From: Cytobacillus firmus NBRC 15306
Lineage (GTDB): Bacteria > Bacillota > Bacilli > Bacillales > Cytobacillaceae
Assembly: GCF_001591465.1 (NCBI RefSeq)
Contig: NZ_BCUY01000011.1
Coordinates: 1 to 64,000 of the forward strand
Direction of reading: 5' to 3'
DNA length: 64,000 bases
The position numbers were made by a program, and so were the translations under genes. Shown piece by piece: positions 43,891-53,591 of this stretch. A model generated the notes under the pieces. It was given only the letters and a program-made list of their open reading frames with translations, did not search any database and was not told the DNA's origin. Each line of letters opens with the position of its first letter. Within the stretch, counting starts at the first letter, position 1.

Positions 43891-46272
43891 CTATATACTT
43901 TCATTGATAAAGACAGGTTCCCGCTTTGCGACGTGCAATCTTCTCTGTCTGTCAGATGAATCTTTTTCAAGACGGCGAAGCAAGATGCTTCTCAGCTCCA
44001 AGTCGAACACCACTTCTCGCAGGTGAATAATCCCCATTCGATCTGTCCATTCCTTCAAAGTCTCCTGGTATCTGGCAGATTCTCTGAAATACTGAACCAA
44101 TGAGCATAAAAGTTCTTCCGTTTCCTCTACAGTTGAAGCAATGGCCAAAAGCTCACCCCCTAATTGGTTTCCTTCAGTCCCGGCGATATGGATTTCCCAT
44201 TCCTGCCCGTGCACCTTTACCTCGATATCATGACCGGCCATGCTATTTTTTCCATGTACGCAAGCCGCAATTCCAATCTTGAGCCTGTTTGGCGACAGCA
44301 AGTATTCCGTTTTTTCCTGAAGCTGTACAGCCATATTCCTTGAACTGTCTTTTGTGCAGCCGCAGCCTTTGAAACCAGCCAGCAGCAAAACACGAACGGC
44401 ATTATCAATGGGAATAGGGATTAATTTCGTATTCAGGGTCTCCCAAATGGCCGGCAGATTTTCTTGTATAATCCCTTTTAATAGGATCCGTCCATCATGG
44501 CTCAAAGCAATTTCAGGTATGCTGTATTGCTCGGCTGCCTCACCTATCTTCCTTAACAGGCCGCCAGACACTTCACTTCCGTTTATTTGAGGAATTATGG
44601 TAAAGGTGCCGTCTTCTTCCTTAACAGCATTGTGTGTATCTTCATAGAAGACCGATTGCCCATCTCCTTCATAACCAGGAACAGCCATTCGAAGTATATA
44701 TTGAAGAGCAGACACACAAAAGCGGCAGCCATTTTGATTCCGCCATCCCAAAACAGCAAAGACTTCGTTAATGCTTACTAGCCCTCGAAGCTGAATTTCT
44801 TCTATTACCTCTTCTTCACTTAGATTTGTACAGGAACAGAATGTGCCGGGTTCAATATCCTCATGGAAATCATCACTCTTTATATAGGAAAGCAGCTCTT
44901 CTACCAAAGGTTTGCAGCCACCGCATGTACCCGAAGCCTTGGTGCATTTTTTCACTTCTTCAGCAGTTTCTAGCCCATTTGCTGAAACAGCTTCAATAAT
45001 TGCTTTTTTTGTCACACTATTGCAGCTGCATATGATACCGCTCTTAGCCATTGAGCTGATAGGGTATTCTTCTTTGGCGGAATTCAGCAAAAGCAGCTTT
45101 TCCTCGTCTGAAAACTTCTGCTTTTTTTCCATCATGTCCATTAACCTCACATGGCCATTTAGGTCCCCTACTAATAAAAATCCGGCAATTTTGTTATGTT
45201 TATACACTATTTTTTTATATGTTTTTTCATCTTCATCGTAAAGTGTCATGGCTTGAGTAAAGCCTTTTTCAAAAAGATTGCCTGCAGAAAATACATTTGT
45301 TCCGGATATTTTCAGCTTTGAAGATAGAATTGAACCCTGATATGGCGGTACATCCTTTCCACAAATATGTGCAGCGAGTATTTTGCCCTGCTCATACAGC
45401 GGTTTTACCAGCCCATAGATCCTTCCTCTATGTTCAGCGCATTCCCCTACGGCATAAATAGCAGAATTACTTGTCTGCATATAATCATTGACAAGAATTC
45501 CCCGGTTTGTTTTTAATCCAGAGGATTTGGCCAGCTTACTATTTGGAGTCACACCTGCAGCAATAATGACCAGATCTGCCATAAGTTCCAATCCATCAGT
45601 AAAAATAAGCTTTTCGACTCGTTCTCTTCCTTCAAAGCGTTCCGTTTTCCTATTCAGCAAAAAGTTCATCCCTTGAGCTTCGAGTGAGTTTTGCAGGAGT
45701 TTTGCCGCTTTATCATCCAGCTGTTTATTCATAATTCTTTCAGCGCTATGAACTACGTGAATGTCCATACCCCATTGGATCATGCCCTGAGCAGCTTCAA
45801 GCCCAAGCAAACCTCCCCCAATAACTGCAGCTTTTTTGCCCTTTTCTGACTCATTCATAATCCGCCTGCAATCTTCTATCGTACGGAACGTCAGGATTCC
45901 TTCTTTGCTGACGCCTGGCAGTGAGGGGACAAAAGGTGTTGACCCGGTCGCAATAATCAGTTTGTCATATGGAACTATTCTTTTTTTGTTAGTGGTAATT
46001 GTTTTTCTGGCGGTGTCAATATCCAATACGGTTTCATTTGTGAAGACATTGATATGGTTTCTGGCGTACCAGTCTGATTGACGTATGGTCAGCTGTTCGA
46101 TTGAAGAATTCCCCTGCAGGACAGAAGACAATAAGATGCGATTATAATTAAGATACTTTTCACTTCCGAATATCGAAATCGAAAATCTGTCCGGATCATG
46201 CTGAATGATTTCCTCCACACAGCGTACGCCTGCCATCCCGTTTCCAATGACAACTAGCTTTTCTTTAGCCAT
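43891..46272 (-). CDS. nasB: Assimilatory nitrate reductase electron-transfer subunit
   Basis: About 793 residues. Like NasD it has an FAD/NAD(P)H-binding half (LVVIGNGMAGVRCVEEII; AAVIGGGLLGLEAAQGM) and two BFD-type [2Fe-2S] segments (CSCNSVTKKA with CGGCKPL; CSCTNLSEEEV with CRFCVSA). The C-terminal part is a reduced nitrite/sulfite-reductase half-domain without complete siroheme ligands (only GCGC and a lone AACVHG). It passes electrons from NAD(P)H to NasC. The second ATG (46272) has better spacing to GGAGGG than 46275. First gene of the nas operon; TnrA box upstream. Confidence 0.9.
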   Translation of the reverse strand: MAKEKLVVIGNGMAGVRCVEEIIQHDPDRFSISIFGSEKYLNYNRILLSSVLQGNSSIEQLTIRQSDWYARNHINVFTNETVLDIDTARKTITTNKKRIVPYDKLIIATGSTPFVPSLPGVSKEGILTFRTIEDCRRIMNESEKGKKAAVIGGGLLGLEAAQGMIQWGMDIHVVHSAERIMNKQLDDKAAKLLQNSLEAQGMNFLLNRKTERFEGRERVEKLIFTDGLELMADLVIIAAGVTPNSKLAKSSGLKTNRGILVNDYMQTSNSAIYAVGECAEHRGRIYGLVKPLYEQGKILAAHICGKDVPPYQGSILSSKLKISGTNVFSAGNLFEKGFTQAMTLYDEDEKTYKKIVYKHNKIAGFLLVGDLNGHVRLMDMMEKKQKFSDEEKLLLLNSAKEEYPISSMAKSGIICSCNSVTKKAIIEAVSANGLETAEEVKKCTKASGTCGGCKPLVEELLSYIKSDDFHEDIEPGTFCSCTNLSEEEVIEEIQLRGLVSINEVFAVLGWRNQNGCRFCVSALQYILRMAVPGYEGDGQSVFYEDTHNAVKEEDGTFTIIPQINGSEVSGGLLRKIGEAAEQYSIPEIALSHDGRILLKGIIQENLPAIWETLNTKLIPIPIDNAVRVLLLAGFKGCGCTKDSSRNMAVQLQEKTEYLLSPNRLKIGIAACVHGKNSMAGHDIEVKVHGQEWEIHIAGTEGNQLGGELLAIASTVEETEELLCSLVQYFRESARYQETLKEWTDRMGIIHLREVVFDLELRSILLRRLEKDSSDRQRRLHVAKREPVFINESI

Positions 46273-46323
46273 CATACTCCCTCCCCAAGCTATTCCCCGC
46301 CTTTCCTCATTTCATTTTTGTTA

Positions 46324-46340
46324 TGTTAGATAATATCACA
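46324..46340. promoter_or_regulatory. TnrA box 1 (nasB side)
   Basis: TGTTA-GATAATA-TCACA matches TGTNA-N7-TNACA exactly. It lies 52 bases upstream of the nasB start in the nasB-nasA divergent region. Confidence 0.82.
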
Positions 46341-46448
46341 CGAAAACGGTAATTAACATAACTTTTTGAAGATTTTTATTTTTACTATCTTTTGGCCTAT
46401 CTTCTCCAATTGGCACCAGTCCTTCTTTTGACCTTGATTTACATTGGT

Positions 46449-46463
46449 ATGAAAGCGTTTAAT
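46449..46463. promoter_or_regulatory. Weak cre-like site
   Basis: ATGAAAGCGTTTAAT matches the left half and core of the CcpA cre consensus but not the terminal CA. Possible carbon control of the nas genes; low certainty. Confidence 0.3.
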
Positions 46464-46509
46464 CTCGGTGATATCAAAAGGTTTGATTAATAATAGAACT
46501 TTTGTTATA

Positions 46510-46526
46510 TGTAAGAAAACCTCACA
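46510..46526. promoter_or_regulatory. TnrA box 2 (nasA side)
   Basis: TGTAA-GAAAACC-TCACA matches TGTNA-N7-TNACA exactly. Its centre is about 49 bases upstream of the start expected from the -10-like TATTAA at 46561, the usual activating distance for TnrA. Confidence 0.8.
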
Positions 46527-46596
46527 CGATAATTACATTCAATTAAATTATATGCAATGATATTAAAATATTCAGGTAATTGAAGGAGGATTTTAA

Positions 46597-48108
46597 TTGA
46601 AGTTAGCGGACATTTTTAAATTTAAAGATGAGCGAATGAAGATTTTGCATTTAACATGGATGGCCTTTTTTATTTCATTTTTTACCTGGTACAACATGGC
46701 ACCTTTAGCCACGACGATGCTGAGTGAAATTAATTGGCTTACTGCCGAGCATATGGCTGCGCTAGGAATTTTGAATGTAGCCTTAACCATTCCTGCCAGA
46801 ATTATTATTGGCAATCTTTTGGATCGGTTCGGACCTCGAATTATCTATTCCTCTTTATTAATTGTCATGTCCGTTCCTGCATTGGTTTTTGCGTTTGCAG
46901 ATAACTGGCTTCAGCTCATGATTTCCCGCTTAGTTCTCGGCAGCATAGGAGCGAGCTTCGTTATTGGCATACGCATGGTTTCAGAGTGGTTCCCGCCAAA
47001 AGATGTAGGGTATGCAGAAGGTATATATGGAGGATGGGGAAATTTCGGCTCAGCAGCAGCAGCGATGGTACTGCCCTTTATCGGACTCACGCTTTTCGGC
47101 GGAGAAAATGGCTGGAGATATGCCTTAGCCCTGACAGGTGTCATATGTTTCGCTTATGGAATCTTCTATTATGGGGCAGTTAAGGATACTCCTGAGGGAA
47201 AGTCCCTTATTAAACCGAAAAAATCGGGGGCAATGGAAGTCAGCACTTGGGGGGATATGTTCAGACTGATCTTGTGGTCGATTCCGCTTGGAGGTGCTCT
47301 GGCAATCAGTGCATGGAGGATCGAAAATCTGGGATTTATTGCGGAAAGCACTTTATATATTGTTTGGAGCCTGATTGGCATAGCTTTCATCATACAGCTT
47401 TATAAGATATTTGAAGTGAACATCCCAATCCTTAAAGCAGGAGTACCAGATGAAGATCAATATAATTTTAAAAATGTGGCAGCATTGAACAGTACATACT
47501 TTGCAAACTTTGGAGCAGAGCTTGCCATTGTATCCATGCTGCCCATGTTTTTTCAGCTGACCTTTTCCCTGACTCCATCGACAGCAGGATTAATCGCAGC
47601 TTCATTTGCTTTTATTAACCTCATAGCCCGGCCTCTTGGCGGGATCCTTTCAGATCGGATGGGAAATCGCAAACGGGTGATGCTTGTATATATGCTAGGA
47701 ATCTCTGCTGGCCTTCTTGGAATGGGCTTTATCGATTCCAGCTGGCCCCTCCCTGCTGCTGTTCTCATGACCATTTTGACATCCATGTTCATACAGGGAG
47801 CAGAGGGAGCAACCTTTGCGGTCATACCGATGATAAAGAAACGGATAACTGGCCAGATAGCCGGAATGGCAGGCGCTTATGGCAATGTCGGCGCAACGAT
47901 ATATTTAACCCTATATACCTTTGTTTCACCGCAAACATTCTTTTTTATTCTTGCAGGTGGTGCTCTAGTAAGCTTTTCCATCTGTTTGTTCTGGCTTGAG
48001 GAGCCGAAAAACTCGTTCAGCTCAGAATACTATCTTTCCGAACTGGACCATCAGCATAACAAGCCTGCACATACCAAAAAAAGCATCCGCGAACAAAAGG
48101 CATTATAA
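46597..48108 (+). CDS. nasA: Nitrate/nitrite transporter, NarK/NasA-type MFS
   Basis: 503 residues, about 12 membrane segments. Nitrate-porter signatures are present: an early FFISFFTWYNMAPLATTM, GNLLDRFGPR, an RxxxG loop (RLVLGSIGASFVIGIRMVSEWFPPKDVGYAEGIYGGWGNFGSAAA) and a second GAEGATFAVIPMI with GMAGAYGNVGA. It imports nitrate for the divergent nas operon. It is longer than B. subtilis NasA (about 400), owing to a loop around residues 210-300, so it is closer to NarK-type members. The start is TTG 46597 with GGAGGA. Preceded by a TnrA box. Confidence 0.92.
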   Translation: MKLADIFKFKDERMKILHLTWMAFFISFFTWYNMAPLATTMLSEINWLTAEHMAALGILNVALTIPARIIIGNLLDRFGPRIIYSSLLIVMSVPALVFAFADNWLQLMISRLVLGSIGASFVIGIRMVSEWFPPKDVGYAEGIYGGWGNFGSAAAAMVLPFIGLTLFGGENGWRYALALTGVICFAYGIFYYGAVKDTPEGKSLIKPKKSGAMEVSTWGDMFRLILWSIPLGGALAISAWRIENLGFIAESTLYIVWSLIGIAFIIQLYKIFEVNIPILKAGVPDEDQYNFKNVAALNSTYFANFGAELAIVSMLPMFFQLTFSLTPSTAGLIAASFAFINLIARPLGGILSDRMGNRKRVMLVYMLGISAGLLGMGFIDSSWPLPAAVLMTILTSMFIQGAEGATFAVIPMIKKRITGQIAGMAGAYGNVGATIYLTLYTFVSPQTFFFILAGGALVSFSICLFWLEEPKNSFSSEYYLSELDHQHNKPAHTKKSIREQKAL

Positions 48109-48129
48109 GGACTTTACCAATTGTAATTA

Positions 48130-48163
48130 AAAAGGCTGCCTGGAAATTCCAGGCAGCCTTTAC
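48130..48163. terminator. Bidirectional terminator between nasA and the LtaS-type gene
   Basis: AAAGGCTGCCTGG pairs perfectly with CCAGGCAGCCTTT around AAATT, flanked by A- and T-rich runs. Confidence 0.9.
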
Positions 48164-48166
48164 TAG

Positions 48167-50173
48167 TTATTCATTTGATGGCTTATCTGCTTCAGCCGTT
48201 TCTTCAGGTACTTCGTTTTTCTTGTTTACTCCATTGCTTTCGGCTTTGTAATCGTATTTCGAACGGTCAACCGGTTCGAAGTTTTCCGGGGTGTAGAAGC
48301 GGAGCAGATCTCCGTTTACAACTTTATCTGATAGCGCCAATTTCTGCTCGGCACTTTCCTGAAGTTTTTTCGCTTCCTCAAAACGGCTTTCCTCCAGCAG
48401 TTCACCAGTTGTTGAGTCATAGAACTTGCCGTCAACAGATGAAATGGAAGGACTCATGAAATCTCCATTACGGAACGGCACAAGGTCATCATGATTTTCT
48501 GATAATAAGTCAGTACCGAATTGCAGATACTGTTTAGTATCAATGCCAAGCAAGTGCATCAATGTCGGCATCAGGTCAATCTGTCCGCCAAATTCATGAT
48601 TTACTCCGCCTCCCATGCCAGGTACGCGGATGAACAGAGGCACACGCTGCAGACCGGCATTATCGAACGCTGAAATTTCCTTGCCAAGCACTTGTTCCAT
48701 TGCTTTATTATGATTCTTGGAAATACCATAATGGTCACCATACATGACAATTACTGAGTTCTCATACAGGCCGGAAGCTTTAAGCTGTTCAAAGAACTGT
48801 TTAAGCGCTTCATCAGCATAACGGGCTGTCTGGAAGTAATTATCCACTGATTTATCCCCAGTTGTATGAGGCTCAATTGTCGCCAGTTCCTGATCCATAT
48901 GATACGGATAGTGATGAGATACGGTAATAAACTTAGAATAGAACGGCTGTTTTAGCGACTTCAGGTACGGCATGGATTGTTCGAAGAACGGTTTATCCAT
49001 TAGACCGTAATCAGCCATGTTTTCAGGTTTTAAATCATAGTAATCTGCATCAAAAAAGTTGTCATATCCAAATGATTTATAAATTTCATTACGGTTCCAG
49101 AAGCTGCCTGAGTTACCGTGGAAGACTGCAGATGTATATCCTTTATCTTTCAGAATTGCAGGCGCAGCATTGTACGTATTCATGCCCTTAGTGGTAAAAG
49201 CAGAGCCCTGCGGCAATCCATATAGGGAGTTTTCAAGGATAAACTCAGCATCTGCTGTTTTCCCTTGTGCAGTCTGATGGAAGAAGTTATCAAAATACGT
49301 TGTATTTTCTTCTTCAATCAGTGAGTTCAGGAATGGTGTTACCTCTTCACCGTGCAGTTCATAGTTCATTAAGAATGTCTGAATGGATTCCAGATGAAGG
49401 TAGATCACATTCATGCCTTCCGCTTTTCCGAAGTACTTCGGATTCGGTTCAGCATAATTCGATTTCGTAAAATTGATGACTTCTGTTGTATCACTGCTAT
49501 CCGCCATAACTCTTTGCGCGGATGCCTTCGTGCTTTGTACTGCATCATAAATCGTATAATTGTACATGCCTAAATACTTAACAATATAGTTGCGGTCAAA
49601 ACCTCTTGTCAAAAGCTCCGGGCGGTCTGTTTCAGCCAATCCCAGGTTAGCAAAGGAAATGGCCAGAGAAGCATAAATTAAAGCTGCTGATCTGCGGCGC
49701 GTCATATCCTTTATTTCGATTTTTACGGCTTTAAAAATAAGCAAGCCGGCAAGCACGATGAAATCAAGGAAGAAAAAGATATCAGTCGGCTGTAATAATG
49801 AGCTGATGCTTCCGCTGACGTCACCAAAATTCTGTGTCTGCGTCAAGGTCGGCAATGTAATAAAGTCATTAAAGAAACGATAATACACTGCATTCGCAAA
49901 TAGCAGGAACGATAGCAGGAAATACATAACCATCAAGGCGATATATTTTCTTCTGCCCTTAAAAAAGAATGCAACACCTAAAAAAAGCAATGAAGACCCA
50001 AGCGGGTTAATGAATAAAAGAAACTGCTGCAAGGCACTTTCAATGCCCAGGTTAAATTGTGTAATTTGAGTAATATACGTTTTCATCCAGAGCAGAAATA
50101 CTGCTAAAAAGAAAAAGCCTATATATTTATTCAATATATCCTGACTTTTATGAAGTAAAGTATTCAAAATCAT
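48167..50173 (-). CDS. LtaS-family lipoteichoic acid synthase / primase
   Basis: 668 residues. Five N-terminal membrane segments (about 15-200) precede a large extracytoplasmic sulfatase-like domain (about 215-620). The catalytic Thr lies in QGKTADAEF, metal ligands include Glu in YLHLESIQTF and the Asp/His of MYGDHYGIS, and GNSGSFWNRNEIYKSFGYDNFFD is the usual YfnI/LtaS stretch. It polymerises glycerol-phosphate from phosphatidylglycerol onto the lipid anchor. Bacilli carry several paralogues (LtaS, YfnI, YqgS, YvgJ), and I cannot assign which. The tail after 630 is Glu/Asn-rich and disordered. Start taken at ATG 50173. Confidence 0.9.
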   Translation of the reverse strand: MILNTLLHKSQDILNKYIGFFFLAVFLLWMKTYITQITQFNLGIESALQQFLLFINPLGSSLLFLGVAFFFKGRRKYIALMVMYFLLSFLLFANAVYYRFFNDFITLPTLTQTQNFGDVSGSISSLLQPTDIFFFLDFIVLAGLLIFKAVKIEIKDMTRRRSAALIYASLAISFANLGLAETDRPELLTRGFDRNYIVKYLGMYNYTIYDAVQSTKASAQRVMADSSDTTEVINFTKSNYAEPNPKYFGKAEGMNVIYLHLESIQTFLMNYELHGEEVTPFLNSLIEEENTTYFDNFFHQTAQGKTADAEFILENSLYGLPQGSAFTTKGMNTYNAAPAILKDKGYTSAVFHGNSGSFWNRNEIYKSFGYDNFFDADYYDLKPENMADYGLMDKPFFEQSMPYLKSLKQPFYSKFITVSHHYPYHMDQELATIEPHTTGDKSVDNYFQTARYADEALKQFFEQLKASGLYENSVIVMYGDHYGISKNHNKAMEQVLGKEISAFDNAGLQRVPLFIRVPGMGGGVNHEFGGQIDLMPTLMHLLGIDTKQYLQFGTDLLSENHDDLVPFRNGDFMSPSISSVDGKFYDSTTGELLEESRFEEAKKLQESAEQKLALSDKVVNGDLLRFYTPENFEPVDRSKYDYKAESNGVNKKNEVPEETAEADKPSNE

Positions 50174-50314
50174 ACACCTGCCTTCTAGCACATTATTGTA
50201 ACATATTTTACTAGTAATTTAAAAATTTAAAGGTGGCAATCAGCCTAATTATTAGTTTACCTGATATATATTAATAATCTATGAACAGGCAAAAAAGCAC
50301 TGCACAAGAATATA

Positions 50315-50342
50315 ACTATACTCGCATTATAAGAAATGTCAA
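50315..50342 (-). promoter_or_regulatory. Sigma-A promoter of the LtaS-type gene
   Basis: Minus strand TTGACA (50342-50337), a 16-base spacer and TATAGT (50320-50315), leaving a 5' leader of about 135 bases. Confidence 0.7.
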
Positions 50343-50410
50343 GCATGTCCAGATAAACTGCTCTTTAATGACGATCTTAGCTGACTTTTGCACAATTTAT
50401 AAATGCTGCA

Positions 50411-50424
50411 CGTCTATATAGACG
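50411..50424. promoter_or_regulatory. Perfect 14-base palindrome in the divergent region
   Basis: CGTCTATATAGACG stands between the LtaS-type promoter and the serine hydrolase gene. A dimeric repressor or extracytoplasmic-stress regulator could bind it; no partner is identified. The remainder of 50174-50559 holds only AT-rich promoter-like DNA. Confidence 0.4.
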
Positions 50425-50559
50425 AATGAGATACGATTTGGTTTCACTTTTTATATAAAAACTTATAAATCTATAATTCTCCAGGGAAGGAGAAAAATCA
50501 GACAACAGCCAATATATATGAAGAAAGCTAATCAATTATACATAAAGGCGGATATTTTC

Positions 50560-51846
50560 ATGGACAAGAAACAGCAAATTAATGAGTATATGAACATCCT
50601 TGCAGAGGGCAATTATTTTAATGGATCTGTACTTGCAGCAAATAAAGGAGAAGTCATTCTGAATAAAGGATATGGACTATCAAGCTATCAATATGCCATT
50701 GATAACACGTCAGATACCAAATTCCGAATCGGTTCTTTAACAAAGTCATTTACCGCCGCGGCTGTCCTGCTGCTCCACCAGCAAGGGCGACTGAATCTTT
50801 CGGATAAAATTAATGCCTATATTAACAATTTCCCTTCTGAAGCCGGTGTGACCATCCACCATTTATTAAGCCATTCTTCGGGTGTGGCTGATTTCACCTT
50901 CTCTTCTGAATACTGGGAGAAATATATGCGCCTTCCTACCAGCCTGAAACAATCTGTCGATTGGATTAAAATCAGACCGCTGCAATTTAAGCCCGGTACA
51001 GACATGCAATACAGCAATGCAGGATATCTGCTCCTGACTGCTTTAATTGAAAACGTTTCAGGTTTACCATATGAACAATTCCTCCTGGAGAATATTTTTA
51101 AACCACTTCAACTAAAAAATACAGGAATCGATGATGGCCGCAAGATTTTAAAGGACTTGGCCAGCGGTCATTCGGTCTGGGAAGAGGTAATTAACGCAGA
51201 GTATATCGATATGAGCATCCCTCAAGGAGCATATGGGATGTACAGCACTGCTGAGGATTTATACAAGTGGACAGAAGTTTTGCGGAATGGTGTACTGCTA
51301 AACAAAAGCATGACCTCAAAAATGTTCACAGCCAGCTATGGGGGATATGGCTATGGCTGGTTTATTAGCGGCGATCAGGAGACAGCCAGACACTCCGGAG
51401 ACATTAATGGCTTTACAAATGAACTGTTGATGAACTTTAAAGAGGGTCTGACCATTATCGTGTTGAGTAATATTAACATCACTCCAGCGGACAAAATCTG
51501 TGAGGATATATCCCAAATCATTTTAAATAAGGAGGTTCGCATGCCGGAAAGTTTTGCGCCAGCAGCAGGGCACATTCCCTGGAGAATTCTGATTGGTGAA
51601 TACACATCCAATGAACTATATTCATCAGTCCATTGGGAAAACAATAAATTGTTTGTGACCATGCCAAAGAAATATGGGGCACTATATAAATATCAAATAA
51701 AACCTTTTACCCTTGCAGATGGCAAAGCTATTTTCAAATCAGATTTTGTGTATGAGGTTTTTGCATTCGATTTGAAAGGTCACTTTCTAGAGTTTGTGGA
51801 TGTATATGGAAAAACGCATATTCTAAAAAAACAAGCCGCACTATAA
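50560..51846 (+). CDS. Class C beta-lactamase-fold serine hydrolase
   Basis: 428 residues with the penicillin-binding/beta-lactamase fold: the nucleophile motif SLTK (in KFRIGSLTKSFTAAAVLLLHQQGRL), the YSN-type motif YSNAGY, and HSGDINGF in place of KTG. There is no signal peptide, so it is probably a cytoplasmic esterase or D-aminopeptidase-like hydrolase and not a resistance enzyme. A C-terminal beta-rich tail of about 100 residues follows. I choose ATG 50560 (AAAGGCGG eight bases upstream); ATG 50518 has no ribosome binding site at usable distance. Confidence 0.82.
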   Translation: MDKKQQINEYMNILAEGNYFNGSVLAANKGEVILNKGYGLSSYQYAIDNTSDTKFRIGSLTKSFTAAAVLLLHQQGRLNLSDKINAYINNFPSEAGVTIHHLLSHSSGVADFTFSSEYWEKYMRLPTSLKQSVDWIKIRPLQFKPGTDMQYSNAGYLLLTALIENVSGLPYEQFLLENIFKPLQLKNTGIDDGRKILKDLASGHSVWEEVINAEYIDMSIPQGAYGMYSTAEDLYKWTEVLRNGVLLNKSMTSKMFTASYGGYGYGWFISGDQETARHSGDINGFTNELLMNFKEGLTIIVLSNINITPADKICEDISQIILNKEVRMPESFAPAAGHIPWRILIGEYTSNELYSSVHWENNKLFVTMPKKYGALYKYQIKPFTLADGKAIFKSDFVYEVFAFDLKGHFLEFVDVYGKTHILKKQAAL

Positions 51847-51858
51847 GGTGCGGCTTTA
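51832..51858 (+). terminator. Terminator of the serine hydrolase gene
   Basis: AAGCCGCAC pairs with GTGCGGCTT around TATAAG, overlapping the stop codon and ending in TTAGTTT. Confidence 0.75.
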
Positions 51859-51886
51859 GTTTACAATAATATTATTATGTTTGGTT

Positions 51887-52561
51887 TTACCAAACTGATT
51901 TATATTCACCGTTTTTTCCCGTGCCGCTTGCTGTGAGAATCTCGATATTCTTTGTTACCTTCGTGGTATATGTGAAATCACCATAACAATATGGATAGCG
52001 GAAATTATTCTTATCGCCCCCGCAATCATAAATTTCCGGATTCTTTTCAGCCTGCTTTAGCGAGAATTGCTTTGCGATTTCTTCACTGTGTTTTCCGCCC
52101 TGTTCAGCGACAAAGTCAATATATCCGATTCCCATATTATAAGCCTGGATAACGGCAGGGAAGTCTACATTTTTTTGAGTGCCATAATTTAATGCTTTCT
52201 GAAAGTGTTTAACACCCTGCTTAATGCTCTGTTCCGGATCCCGGATGGAATTTGGGGGCAATCCTGCTGATTCAGAAGCCTGCATCGGGTCCCCTCCCTT
52301 TCCTTTGCTTTCCTGCTGCATGATCGCGGCCAGAACGAGTGTGTATTCTTCTAGATTGACCTCTTTCAATTCCTTTTCAAGTAAAGGCGTGTAATTCTGG
52401 ACGTCTCTAGATACAATATTGGGCAGTAAAGAAACTGCAGTTTCCTTTATATTAAGCTGCTTGAATTGGTCGAATAAAACGAAAATCAAAACCATAAAAA
52501 ATAACAGTAAGGCTATATTTGAACTGCGTTTTGTACGCTTTTTGCATTTTTTTCGCTTCAT
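51887..52561 (-). CDS. Membrane-anchored lysozyme-like muramidase
   Basis: 224 residues. A very basic N-terminus (KRKKCKKRTKR) and one membrane segment (about 17-33) place the rest outside the cell. The catalytic domain resembles the lysozyme-like N-terminal domain of CwlT: LAAIMQQESKGKGGDPMQASES (catalytic Glu), IKQGVKHFQKAL, VIQAYNMGIGYIDF and the terminal YGDFTYTTKV. It should cleave the MurNAc-GlcNAc backbone. The P60 endopeptidase domain of CwlT is absent. Such proteins are often used in conjugation or cell-wall turnover; no conjugation genes are nearby. Confidence 0.85.
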   Translation of the reverse strand: MKRKKCKKRTKRSSNIALLLFFMVLIFVLFDQFKQLNIKETAVSLLPNIVSRDVQNYTPLLEKELKEVNLEEYTLVLAAIMQQESKGKGGDPMQASESAGLPPNSIRDPEQSIKQGVKHFQKALNYGTQKNVDFPAVIQAYNMGIGYIDFVAEQGGKHSEEIAKQFSLKQAEKNPEIYDCGGDKNNFRYPYCYGDFTYTTKVTKNIEILTASGTGKNGEYKSVW

Positions 52562-52697
52562 TGCTGCTCTCCCGGTTTCTCTATTATTATTTCAGGTTTT
52601 TATTATAGCAGAAAATACTGATATTTTAATAGGAATAGGTCCTTTAGAGAAGCTTGAAGATGGTTTATAGGTAAGTTTTATTATTGTATTTTATTTG

Positions 52698-53591
52698 TTA
52701 TTGCTTCCTCTTCACAATTATGCCAGTCTCTTCCTCCAGCGGCTTTATGACCGCTGACATATCCTGGTCGCAGAGCCCCTTTTCTGCTGCTGTTTGAAAT
52801 GCTTTTTCAGCCATCTGCCCTGTATACTGACTAAGGCCTGCTTCATGCAAAAGCTGATTGGCCAGCCGGACATCCTTGTGGACATATTTCACCGCCCCTC
52901 CTGGTGTAAAAAGACGTCCGAATACGTATTGTTCCATATGCCTGCGAAGGATTCTGCTGTCGCCATAGCTTGCCTTCAGTACTTTCAAGAGCTGTTCAGA
53001 GTCCAGTCCGTAAGATGCTCCGGTGACCATTGCCTCTGATGCAGCCAGGGAGTGAACTGCAACAAGATACTGATTAATCAGCTTAGCAATGCTGCCTGAC
53101 CCTGAAGGCCCCAGATATTCAATGGTATCACCGAGCACATCGAGTACCGGTTTAACTTTCTGAAAAGCCATTTTCTCACCGCCAGCCATAAGCGTTAAAG
53201 TCCCACTTTCTGCTCCTTCGGGACCGCCGCTGACAGGGCAGTCAAGATAGCTGATCTCCCTTCCACCCGCCAGTTCAAAAATAGTTTTACTCGTATCAGC
53301 TCCTACTGAAGTAAAGTCAATGCATATTTTTCCGGGCTGGGCATTCTCAATGATCCCATTTTTGCCGATATATACGTTCATCACATCCTGAGGCATCGAA
53401 AGACATGTGCATACAATATCACATTGACTGGAAAGTTCACTGATTGTTTCCGCATATTTCGCTCCATTTTCAATGAGCGGCTGCACTTTTGGGAATGTCC
53501 GGTTATGAACTGCCACTTGAAAACCGTGGCTTAATAGCCGCTGGGCCATTCTGGAGCCCATCACGCCTGTTCCTATAAACCCGATCTTCAT
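52698..53591 (-). CDS. Beta-hydroxyacid dehydrogenase (GarR/MmsB family)
   Basis: 297 residues. N-terminal NAD(P) motif GFIGTGVMGSRMAQRLLSHGF (6-26), substrate-binding strand DCPVSGGPEGAESGTLTLMAGG and catalytic Lys in AKLINQYLV (about 171). The family includes tartronate semialdehyde reductase and 3-hydroxyisobutyrate dehydrogenase. The four-base overlap with the hydroxypyruvate isomerase gene argues for tartronate semialdehyde to glycerate. It is the last gene of the catabolic stretch described in the summary. Confidence 0.85.
   Translation of the reverse strand: MKIGFIGTGVMGSRMAQRLLSHGFQVAVHNRTFPKVQPLIENGAKYAETISELSSQCDIVCTCLSMPQDVMNVYIGKNGIIENAQPGKICIDFTSVGADTSKTIFELAGGREISYLDCPVSGGPEGAESGTLTLMAGGEKMAFQKVKPVLDVLGDTIEYLGPSGSGSIAKLINQYLVAVHSLAASEAMVTGASYGLDSEQLLKVLKASYGDSRILRRHMEQYVFGRLFTPGGAVKYVHKDVRLANQLLHEAGLSQYTGQMAEKAFQTAAEKGLCDQDMSAVIKPLEEETGIIVKRKQ

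Noticed and set aside
50560-51846. Beta-lactamase resistance gene
   Set aside because: No signal peptide and HSG replaces KTG; more like a cytoplasmic hydrolase.
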